Part shown: piece by piece, positions 1-5,291 of the stretch | How positions within the stretch are numbered: the first letter of the stretch is position 1 | How the letters are laid out: each line of letters opens with the position of its first letter | Origin: an uncultured Eubacteriales bacterium | Lineage (GTDB): Bacteria > Bacillota > Clostridia > Peptostreptococcales > Anaerovoracaceae | DNA: 5,291 nucleotides | Reading direction: 5' to 3' | NCBI GenBank assembly: GCA_902796875.1 | Contig: CADBQT010000161.1 | Location: 1-5,291 of the forward strand | Notes under the pieces: generated by a model | Databases searched by the model: none | Told to the model about the DNA's origin: nothing | Seen by the model: only the letters and a program-made list of their open reading frames with translations | Translations under genes and position numbers: made by a program

Positions 1-1
1 C

Positions 2-1123
2 ATGTCCACCATCGCCGGAGAGGTCTCCAATCCTCAGGTCATCCCCAAGGGGACCCTGATCACGATCCCGCTGATCATGGCGGTCTACATCCTGCCCACC
101 ACGGCGGGCCTGGGCTCCCTGGGCAACTGGGAGAACTGGGGAACCGACGGCGAGAGCGTCGGTTACGCCGATGTGGTCGCTCACTTCTGGGGACCCATCT
201 GGGGCGTGATCTTCGTCATCGTGGCGATCCTGGCCCAGTGCTCCATTTACAACACCTACATCGCATCGGGATCCAGAGGATTCTTCGCGCTGGCGGATGA
301 CAATCTGACGCCGAAGGTGATGGTCAAGTGCGACAAGAAGCACGGCGTGCCCTACGTGGCGGTGCTCTCCGTGGGCATCTTCAACCTGATCTTCTGCATG
401 TTCCCCTTCGGGTTCATCATCGTTCTGGATGTGGCGCTCCTGCTGGCATCCTACATCATGGTCTACATCTCCGCCATCATCCTGCGGCGGAGGATCCCGG
501 AAGAGGAATACCAGTTCCGGATCCCGGGAGGCAACGGTCTGCTGTGGGTGATCTGCGTGGTACCCATCTGCGTGGCCCTGTTCGCCTTCTTCGTCAATGG
601 ATCCGACTACTATCTGGGCGGCATGATCGGTATCATCACCGGCCCGATCCTCTACTTTATCTGGCGCCGGATGTACGGCGGTCTGACGAAGAAGGATCCG
701 GTGAACTTCCCGGCCAACCCCAAGACGGGACTGGCGGTAGGCGATACCCGCAGGATCTCCTTCCTGCTCCTCATCGTCACCATCATGAACGTGATCGCTC
801 TGCTGTTCGAACCCTGGTACGAGGGCTGGGGGACCGAGGACGCCTGGGAATCCGGCGACTACTTCGACGGGATCCTGGAAGCGGCCAACGTGGATGCTAT
901 CGTGGGGACCATCCGTGTCGTCCTGATCGTGCTGACCATCGTCTGCGCCGTTGCCTGTATTCTGATCTGGCTTATCTCCAAGAAGGTCGAGCCTTCTAAG
1001 GAAGAGATCCGGAGGATCTTCGAACAGGGATGTCAGGCTATTTCCGCCAGACACAACAGGGAACTGAAAGAGATGAACGAGGAGCTTTCCCACACGGAGG
1101 GCCCCGTTGAGACCGATCAATAA
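2..1123 (+). CDS. APC-superfamily amino acid/polyamine permease, C-terminal part (5' end outside window)
   Basis: Integral membrane transporter, probably a proton-coupled importer or an exchanger of amino acids or polyamines. The visible 373 residues start in the conserved stretch STIAGEVSNPQVIPK, which in APC permeases follows the unwound TM6 helix. The Met at position 2 is therefore almost certainly internal, and TM1-6 (roughly 200 residues) lie upstream. About eight hydrophobic segments are visible, near residues 18-38, 63-86, 117-136, 139-161, 179-198, 203-222, 252-270 and 300-325. Between the second and third lies the typical loop SRGFFALADDNLTPK followed by HGVPYVAV. The last ~48 residues are a charged, probably cytoplasmic tail. 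The gene ends in TAA and is followed 34 bases later by a terminator, so it is transcribed separately from the hydrogenase genes. Family placement is from remembered motifs (most like the LAT/PUT-type branch). The substrate cannot be read from the sequence. Confidence 0.85.
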   Translation: MSTIAGEVSNPQVIPKGTLITIPLIMAVYILPTTAGLGSLGNWENWGTDGESVGYADVVAHFWGPIWGVIFVIVAILAQCSIYNTYIASGSRGFFALADDNLTPKVMVKCDKKHGVPYVAVLSVGIFNLIFCMFPFGFIIVLDVALLLASYIMVYISAIILRRRIPEEEYQFRIPGGNGLLWVICVVPICVALFAFFVNGSDYYLGGMIGIITGPILYFIWRRMYGGLTKKDPVNFPANPKTGLAVGDTRRISFLLLIVTIMNVIALLFEPWYEGWGTEDAWESGDYFDGILEAANVDAIVGTIRVVLIVLTIVCAVACILIWLISKKVEPSKEEIRRIFEQGCQAISARHNRELKEMNEELSHTEGPVETDQ

Positions 1124-1157
1124 CCTCTGATCACACATAGATCAAACTGGACAGTCC

Positions 1158-1211
1158 TGAGGCTGCCGGACCGGCGTTTTCGACCCGCCGGAACGGCAGC
1201 CTCATTTATTT
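1158..1211 (+). terminator. Rho-independent terminator of the permease gene
   Basis: An 11-bp outer stem (TGAGGCTGCCG at 1158-1168 pairing with CGGCAGCCTCA at 1194-1204) is stacked, across a GA/AA internal mismatch, on a 6-bp inner stem (CCGGCG at 1171-1176 with CGCCGG at 1186-1191). A 9-base loop closes it. The hairpin is followed directly by the T-rich run TTTATTT (1205-1211). On the opposite strand no T-run follows the hairpin, so it should act on + strand transcripts only. It lies 34 bases after the permease stop codon and insulates the ech operon. Confidence 0.88.
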
Positions 1212-1264
1212 GCGGATTAGTTTGCTGGGATGGCCTCGACGGCGGAATGTATTGTCTTTCGTAC

Positions 1265-1294
1265 TTGATTATTCCCATTTAGTATGAGTATAAT
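1265..1294 (+). promoter_or_regulatory. Probable sigma70/sigmaA-type promoter of the ech operon
   Basis: A -35-like TTGATT (1265-1270) and a perfect -10 TATAAT (1289-1294) are separated by 18 bases. They sit in an AT-rich stretch that contrasts with the GC-rich coding DNA on both sides. The predicted transcription start near 1301 gives a leader of about 40 bases before echA. The position between the upstream terminator and the first ech gene supports the call. I see no clear operator palindrome over the promoter. Confidence 0.72.
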
Positions 1295-1331
1295 AACTTG
1301 AAACGGTATTTTTGAAAAAAGCTTTATTATT

Positions 1332-1337
1332 AGGAGG
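1332..1337 (+). promoter_or_regulatory. Shine-Dalgarno of echA
   Basis: A consensus AGGAGG lies 5 bases before the ATG at 1343. It fixes the echA start: no in-frame start with a comparable site is seen upstream, and the bases before it are non-coding and AT-rich. Confidence 0.9.
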
Positions 1338-1342
1338 ATTAA

Positions 1343-3271
1343 ATGGGCACAATATTATTCCTGATTTTTTTCCCGATGATAATTGCCTTTGTTCTACTGG
1401 CGGCGAAAAGCGATAAAGCCAGAGACATGATCGTGTACATCTCCACGGCGATCATCGCCGGAGTCTCGATCGTTGTCGCTGTGCAGTACTTCGGTGCCGG
1501 GGAAAAATTCTTCCCTGCGCACACCCACGTCGTTGGATACCTGATGATGGCGGTGGAGATCGGTCTTGCGATCTACATCATCTTCACGGGCATCAAACAC
1601 AAGAAGTACCTGGCATCGCTGCTGGCCATCATCCAGACACCTCTGATGATCTGGTTCGAACTGGGCACGGGGCATGAGATCGAGAGCCAGGCGAATATGT
1701 ACATCGACAAGCTCTCCATCATCATGATCCTGATCATCGGCATCATCGGCAGTCTGATCTGCGTGTACGCGCTGGGTTATATGAAGGACTTTCAGCATCA
1801 TCACGCCGGTGAAAAGGACAGAAGACCATGGTTCTTCTTCGTTATGTTCCTGTTCCTGGGCGCGATGGTAGGACTGGTCACATCCAACAATATGATCTGG
1901 ATGTACTTCTTCTGGGAGATCACCAGCCTTTCCTCCTTCTGGCTCATCGGATACACGAGAACGGGAGAAGCCATCAACAACTCCTTCCGGGCTCTGATCA
2001 TGAACCTGTTTGGCGGACTGGGATTCGTCATCGGTATCATCATTCTCGGCAACATCTTCGGAACGGTGGAACTGTCAACCATGCTGCTCTACGGATCCGT
2101 CTACGGCGATCTGGTTGCGATCCCGGCGGCATTCTTTGCCTTTGCGGGAATCACCAAAGCAGCCCAGATGCCGTTTAACAGCTGGCTGCTGGGCGCCATG
2201 GTCGCACCGACACCTACGTCGGCGCTGCTCCATTCGTCCACCATGGTCAAGGCGGGTGTATTCCTGATCATCAAACTTGCGCCGGTGCTCGGCATCAACA
2301 ACTTTGCCGGGCTCATGGTCATGATGGTCGGCGGGATCACGTTCCTCTTCGCCTCCTGTGCAGCGATCTCTCAGAACAACGCCAAGCGGGTGCTGGCCTA
2401 CTCGACCATCGCCAACCTGGGACTGATCGTCGCCTGCGGCGGTGTGGGAACGCCGGAAGCTGTCTGGGCAGGCATCATGCTCATCATCTTCCACGCCATC
2501 ACCAAGTCTCTCCTGTTCCTCTGCGTAGGTACGGCGGAGCACCACATCGGAAGCCGGATGATCGAAGACATGGACGGACTTTTCGTCAGAATGCCCAAGG
2601 TGGCCATGTTCATGATCATCGGTATCGCGGGAATGTTCCTGGCTCCCTTCGGAATGCTGATCTCCAAGTGGGCGACCATGACTTCCTTCGTGGATTCCGG
2701 AAACTTCATTCTGGTCGGTATCATCTGCTTCGGCAGTGCGGTGACCGCCTTCTACTGGCTCAAGTGGATGGGTAAGCTCTCCGCCGTCGTGGCCGGGGAG
2801 ACCGATATCGAACAGTCAGTCCATAAATCCGAGACCTTCGTACACATGACCCTGGCCATCCTGACCGTGGTCGTCTGTCTGATCTTCCCCCTCATCTCCC
2901 TGTACGCCCTGGTGCCGTATCTGGAAGGTGTGTTCGGCGGAGTGACCGACGGACTGCTGTCCTCCAGCAACATGATCATCATGGTCATCATGCTGGCGGT
3001 CCTGGTACTGCTGGCGGCCATGTTCTTCGGCAAGTCCAAGAAGAGCGAGGTTCCCATTTACCTGTCCGGCGTCAATACCGGAGACAACCGGACCTACTAC
3101 GGTTCCATGCAGAAGGAAGTCCAGTTCACTCTGAGAAACTGGCACATGGAGAGCATCTTCGGTGAGCATCGGATGAACGTCATCGGCGATGTGCTCAACG
3201 TGGCCGTACTGGTCGTCGGCATAGGCGCAGTTGTCGCTACGCTGATCAGTCTGTTAGGAGGTGTTGCGTAA
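1343..3271 (+). CDS. echA: Ech-type energy-converting hydrogenase, membrane subunit EchA (NuoL/MrpA-like)
   Basis: Large antiporter-like subunit thought to move H+ (or Na+) across the cytoplasmic membrane, driven by the hydrogenase reaction. The 642 residues contain roughly 16 hydrophobic segments. Family hallmarks seen: the TM5 glutamate E192 in FFWEITSLSSFWLIGY; K272 in TKAAQMPFNSWL, followed by APTPTSALLHSSTMVKAG (H297, K303); H384/K388 in FHAITKSLLFL; and K442 in LAPFGMLISKW. These correspond to E144, K229, H254, H338/K342 and K399 of E. coli NuoL, aligned by eye. The region equivalent to NuoL D178 reads LFGGLGF, as in MrpA-type antiporters. A charged stretch (563-610) and a last hydrophobic segment (about 612-637) form a C-terminal extension. 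It is the first gene of the operon and its stop overlaps the echB start (TAATG). A related NuoL-like subunit (Coo, Hyf, Mbh) is the main alternative; the following genes favour Ech. Confidence 0.9.
   Translation: MGTILFLIFFPMIIAFVLLAAKSDKARDMIVYISTAIIAGVSIVVAVQYFGAGEKFFPAHTHVVGYLMMAVEIGLAIYIIFTGIKHKKYLASLLAIIQTPLMIWFELGTGHEIESQANMYIDKLSIIMILIIGIIGSLICVYALGYMKDFQHHHAGEKDRRPWFFFVMFLFLGAMVGLVTSNNMIWMYFFWEITSLSSFWLIGYTRTGEAINNSFRALIMNLFGGLGFVIGIIILGNIFGTVELSTMLLYGSVYGDLVAIPAAFFAFAGITKAAQMPFNSWLLGAMVAPTPTSALLHSSTMVKAGVFLIIKLAPVLGINNFAGLMVMMVGGITFLFASCAAISQNNAKRVLAYSTIANLGLIVACGGVGTPEAVWAGIMLIIFHAITKSLLFLCVGTAEHHIGSRMIEDMDGLFVRMPKVAMFMIIGIAGMFLAPFGMLISKWATMTSFVDSGNFILVGIICFGSAVTAFYWLKWMGKLSAVVAGETDIEQSVHKSETFVHMTLAILTVVVCLIFPLISLYALVPYLEGVFGGVTDGLLSSSNMIIMVIMLAVLVLLAAMFFGKSKKSEVPIYLSGVNTGDNRTYYGSMQKEVQFTLRNWHMESIFGEHRMNVIGDVLNVAVLVVGIGAVVATLISLLGGVA
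3256..3263 (+). promoter_or_regulatory. Shine-Dalgarno of echB inside the end of echA
   Basis: AGGAGGTG lies within the last codons of echA, 7 bases before the echB ATG. Together with the TAATG overlap at 3269-3273 it suggests translational coupling of the two membrane subunits. Confidence 0.85.
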
Positions 3272-4137
3272 TGGTATTCAGAATCATTTCGGTCGTAGCA
3301 TACCTTGTCCTCGCCCCCATCCTCGGATGTCTGCTGGCGGGATTAGACAGAAAATTATCGGCGAAGATGCAGCGCAGAGTGGGCCCGCCCATCCTGCAGC
3401 CGTACTACGATGTTCGTAAACTCTTCGAAAAGGAAAAGCAGAGCCCGACGAGATTCCAGGACTTCTACATCATCGCGTACCTGGTCTTCCTCATCGGCGC
3501 CGGCGCCATCTTCTTCGCGGGAGGGGACCTGCTGCTGGTCATCTTTACCGAGACCATCGGCTCCGCCTTCCTGATCATCGCAGCCTACTCCTCCAACTCT
3601 CCCTATGCGGAAGTCGGTGCGGAAAGAGAGCTGCTGCAGATGATGGCCTATGAGCCCATGATGCTCCTGACGGCGGTCGGCTTCTACATGTTCCACGGAA
3701 GCTTCACGGTCCACGATCTGATCTCTCCGGATCGGATGGCGTTCCTGCCCATGATCGGACTGTTCCTCGGCTTCCTGTACATCCTGACCATCAAGTTCCG
3801 CAAGTCGCCCTTCGACCTGAGTATGTCGCACCACGCGCATCAGGAACTGGTCAGAGGTATCACCACCGAGTTCGTTGGACGGACCATGGGCTGGATCGAG
3901 ATCTCTCACTGGTATGAGAACGTCTTCATCCTCGGCTTCATCTTCCTGTTCTTCACCAACGGCAGTGTGGCGGGATGTGTGATCGGCGCCCTGGTGTGTA
4001 TCGCAGCTTACTTCCTGGAGGTCCTGATCGACAACTGCTTCGCCAGAATGAAGTGGCAGTTCGCATTCAAGTCCGCCTGGATCGCAGCGATCGTGCTGGG
4101 CATGGTGAACATTTTCATCCTGCAGTTGATGTTTTAA
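3271..4137 (+). CDS. echB: Ech-type hydrogenase, membrane subunit EchB (NuoH-like)
   Basis: NuoH/complex I subunit 1 homologue that anchors the cytoplasmic hydrogenase arm to the membrane and links the [4Fe-4S] subunit EchC to the ion-moving subunit EchA. It has 288 residues and about eight hydrophobic segments. Signature regions: DRKLSAKMQRRVGPP at 26-40, followed by QPYYDVRKLFEKE (43-55); a first acidic cytoplasmic loop, SNSPYAEVGAERELLQ (108-123), then AYEP (126-129); and the second loop, FRKSPFDLSMSHHAHQELV (176-194), then GITTEFVGR (196-204). The last matches the family PFD...QEL...E pattern. The loops keep E115, E118, E120, E192 and E200, of the type proposed to pass conformational or charge changes to the antiporter subunit. 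The start is fixed by AGGAGGTG 7 bases upstream and the 1-base overlap with echA. The length is normal for Ech and somewhat shorter than typical bacterial NuoH. Confidence 0.9.
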   Translation: MVFRIISVVAYLVLAPILGCLLAGLDRKLSAKMQRRVGPPILQPYYDVRKLFEKEKQSPTRFQDFYIIAYLVFLIGAGAIFFAGGDLLLVIFTETIGSAFLIIAAYSSNSPYAEVGAERELLQMMAYEPMMLLTAVGFYMFHGSFTVHDLISPDRMAFLPMIGLFLGFLYILTIKFRKSPFDLSMSHHAHQELVRGITTEFVGRTMGWIEISHWYENVFILGFIFLFFTNGSVAGCVIGALVCIAAYFLEVLIDNCFARMKWQFAFKSAWIAAIVLGMVNIFILQLMF

Positions 4138-4142
4138 GGAGG
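4137..4142 (+). promoter_or_regulatory. Shine-Dalgarno of echC overlapping the echB stop
   Basis: AGGAGG begins on the last base of the echB TAA stop codon (TAAGGAGG) and lies 7 bases before the echC ATG at 4150. It leaves only 12 bases between the two genes. Confidence 0.85.
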
Positions 4143-4149
4143 CGATACT

Positions 4150-4665
4150 ATGGCATATGTAACGAAATCACCCTGGGTCGTGCACTATGACGGCTCAAGC
4201 TGTAACGGTTGTGATATCGAAGTCCTCGCCTGCCTTACTCCGATGTATGACGTAGAGCGTTTCGGTATCATCAACACAGGTAACCCGAAGCACGCGGACG
4301 TGTTCCTGGTCACGGGATCCGTCAACGAGCAGAATAAGGACGTCGTCAAGCAGATCTATGATCAGATGCCGGAACCCAAGGTCGTGGTTGCGGTCGGGAT
4401 CTGCGCCTGCTCCGGCGGCGTGTTCAGAGATTGCTACAACATTCTGGGCGGAGTCGACACGGTGATTCCCGTGGACTGCTACGTTCCCGGATGCGCGGCG
4501 AGACCGGAAGCCATCATCGACGGCGTGGTCAAGGGACTGGGCGTCCTGGAAGCCAAGCGCGCGGCGATGCTGGAGAATCCTCCCGCAAAGGCAGAGGTGG
4601 CCGAAGAGGCCATCGGCGAGCCGGCGGAAGCAGCTGAAGAGATCGAGGAAGGAGGGAATAGCTAA
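4150..4665 (+). CDS. echC: Ech-type hydrogenase, small subunit EchC (NuoB-like, [4Fe-4S])
   Basis: Cytoplasmic iron-sulfur subunit that carries the cluster nearest the [NiFe] site, equivalent to cluster N2 of complex I. It contacts EchB at the membrane and EchE. The four expected ligands are visible: C18 and C21 in SSCNGCDIE, C85 in GICACSGGVF, and C115 in YVPGCAARPEAI. Cys 28, 87, 95 and 110 are additional and probably not ligands to this cluster. The core NuoB/20 kDa-type fold spans about residues 8-135. Residues 138-171 form an Ala/Glu-rich low-complexity tail that is probably disordered. The absence of a ferredoxin gene between this gene and the NuoC-like gene argues against a Coo-type hydrogenase. 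The stop codon overlaps the echD start (TAATG). Confidence 0.92.
   Translation: MAYVTKSPWVVHYDGSSCNGCDIEVLACLTPMYDVERFGIINTGNPKHADVFLVTGSVNEQNKDVVKQIYDQMPEPKVVVAVGICACSGGVFRDCYNILGGVDTVIPVDCYVPGCAARPEAIIDGVVKGLGVLEAKRAAMLENPPAKAEVAEEAIGEPAEAAEEIEEGGNS
4650..4655 (+). promoter_or_regulatory. Shine-Dalgarno of echD inside the echC tail
   Basis: AGGAGG lies in the last codons of echC, 9 bases before the echD ATG. It is encoded by the Glu-Glu-Gly-Gly end of the EchC tail, so the coding and ribosome-binding roles share the same bases. Confidence 0.8.
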
Positions 4666-5024
4666 TGGAAACGGTCCATGTGGAACAGATCTTTGAACCG
4701 GTAGAGCTTACCGGGATTTACTCCAGAGTGGCAGACCTGAAGGCGGAAGGTTACCGTCTCGGACAGATCTGCGGTGTTGTTCTGGATGACGATACGTATG
4801 AGCTGATCTACTCCTTTGACAAAGAGCATAAACTGCTGAACCTGAAACTGGATATCCCCACGGATGCGCAGGTAGAGAGCATCACCAGGATCTTCTGGCC
4901 CGCGTTCATCTACGAGAACGAGATCCACGATCTGTTCGGCGTTCAGTTCAACCACAGCGAATTGGATTATGGCGGCACTTTCTTCAAGGTGTCCGAGCAG
5001 ACTCCATGGAAGCCGAAGAAATAA
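4665..5024 (+). CDS. echD: Ech-type hydrogenase subunit EchD (NuoC-like, 30 kDa-type)
   Basis: Small cytoplasmic subunit related to the NuoC/30 kDa subunit of complex I. It has no cofactor and helps hold the large subunit EchE and the iron-sulfur subunits together. In 119 residues it shows the family pattern: a strand region YELIYSFDKEHKLLNLKLDI (45-64) followed by the signature WPAFIYENEIHDLFGVQF (78-95), equivalent to the W...E.E..D.FG.xF motif, with E84, E86, D89, F91 and G92 kept. The N-terminal half is poorly conserved in this family and gives little to recognise. The length suits an Ech subunit and is much shorter than typical NuoC. It overlaps echC by one base and is separated from echE by 18 bases. 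Confidence 0.88.
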   Translation: METVHVEQIFEPVELTGIYSRVADLKAEGYRLGQICGVVLDDDTYELIYSFDKEHKLLNLKLDIPTDAQVESITRIFWPAFIYENEIHDLFGVQFNHSELDYGGTFFKVSEQTPWKPKK

Positions 5025-5042
5025 GGAAAGGAAGGTACGAAA

Positions 5043-5291
5043 ATGGGTAAAAGAACAATCATTCCCTTCGGACCCCAGCATCCGGTGCTTCCAGAACCGA
5101 TCCATCTCGACCTGGTTGTGGAAGATGAGAAGGTCGTGGAAGCGATCCCTTCTATCGGATTCATCCACAGAGGTCTGGAAAAGCTGGTGGAAAAGAAGGA
5201 CTATAATCAGATGGTCTACGTGATCGAGCGGATCTGCGGTATCTGCAGTTTCGGTCACGGATGGGGAGCCTGCATGGCCATCGAAGGCGCC
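5043..5291 (+). CDS. echE: Ech-type [NiFe] hydrogenase large subunit EchE, N-terminal 83 codons (3' end outside window)
   Basis: Catalytic subunit (NuoD-like) that carries the [NiFe] centre and interconverts protons and H2. I found this reading frame by translating from the ATG at 5043; it stays open to the window end. AGGAAGG (5029-5035) lies 7 bases upstream. Visible family features are IPFGPQHPVLPEPIHLDL (7-24), the IGFIHRGLEKL stretch (38-48, like NuoD TGLLHRG), and the L1 nickel-binding motif ERICGICSFGHG (62-73). In L1, C65 and C68 are the expected pair of Ni ligands and H72 is conserved. Complex I NuoD proteins lack this cysteine pair, so a working hydrogenase is likely. The second CxxC pair (L2), near the C-terminus, is beyond the window. 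About three quarters of the protein is missing. Confidence 0.9.
   Translation, partial: MGKRTIIPFGPQHPVLPEPIHLDLVVEDEKVVEAIPSIGFIHRGLEKLVEKKDYNQMVYVIERICGICSFGHGWGACMAIEGA

Noticed and set aside
328..999. Long + strand open frame inside the permease gene
   Set aside because: It is an Arg/Gly/His-rich frame with no membrane segments or recognisable motif and no ribosome binding site. The overlapping permease frame has clear family motifs, so this is a shadow of GC-rich coding DNA.
1128..1144. Short inverted repeat TGATC...GATCA after the permease stop
   Set aside because: A 5-base arm in GATC-rich DNA is expected by chance; the real terminator is the hairpin just downstream.
1318..1325. AAAGCTTT palindrome in the echA leader
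   Set aside because: Only 8 bases, no second copy nearby, and easily explained by an AT-rich leader. Not enough to call an operator.
1365..1371. Run of seven T near the echA start as a possible frameshift or slippage site
   Set aside because: The frame is intact and encodes the expected hydrophobic N-terminus. There is no downstream structure or alternative frame to support programmed slippage.
2075..2545. 156-codon open frame on the - strand inside echA
   Set aside because: Charged, repetitive shadow of hydrophobic + strand codons; the + strand encodes the conserved antiporter core here.
3355..3909. 184-codon open frame on the - strand inside echB
   Set aside because: Asp/Gln/Glu/His-rich composition typical of an antisense shadow, with no family motif. 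The + strand frame is a clear NuoH homologue.
4662..5258. 198-codon open frame on the - strand across echD and echE
   Set aside because: It lies opposite two well-supported genes with conserved motifs, has no recognisable domain, and would need its own promoter, which I do not see.

Overview
This 5.3 kb window comes from a chromosome of about 55-60% GC in its coding parts. It most likely belongs to an anaerobic, fermentative Firmicute of the Clostridia type. That is an inference from strong AGGAGG ribosome binding sites on every complete gene, heavy use of AGA/AGG/CGG for arginine, an AT-rich sigma70/sigmaA-like promoter, and the gene content (an energy-converting [NiFe] hydrogenase next to an amino acid permease). 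The species cannot be named from the window. All recognised genes are on the + strand.

Layout: (1) Positions 2-1123 hold the C-terminal part of an APC-superfamily amino acid/polyamine permease whose N-terminal half lies before the window. (2) The 219-base gap at 1124-1342 holds a strong rho-independent terminator for the permease, followed by an AT-rich stretch with a promoter (TTGATT-18-TATAAT) and a consensus Shine-Dalgarno. (3) From 1343 to the end runs a tightly packed operon: echA (NuoL/MrpA-like antiporter-type membrane subunit), echB (NuoH-like membrane subunit), echC (NuoB-like [4Fe-4S] small subunit), echD (NuoC-like subunit) and the first 83 codons of echE (NuoD-like [NiFe] large subunit). 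echF, the two-[4Fe-4S] ferredoxin-like subunit, would be expected just downstream.

How the genes work together: EchCDEF form the cytoplasmic hydrogenase arm, which passes electrons between ferredoxin and protons/H2. EchA and EchB form the membrane arm, which couples this to H+ or Na+ movement. The order A-B-C-D-E, with no ferredoxin gene between the NuoB-like and NuoC-like genes, fits Ech (group 4 [NiFe] hydrogenase) better than the CO-linked Coo type. The start of EchE keeps the first CxxC nickel-binding motif, so it looks like a true hydrogenase rather than a complex I relative that has lost nickel.

The system itself is known. The points worth a second look are the alternating pattern of translational coupling (TAATG overlaps at echA/echB and echC/echD), an Ala/Glu-rich tail on EchC that also encodes the echD ribosome binding site, MrpA-like features in EchA, and strong enrichment of GATC. 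I found no RNA genes, CRISPR arrays, mobile elements or undescribed system.
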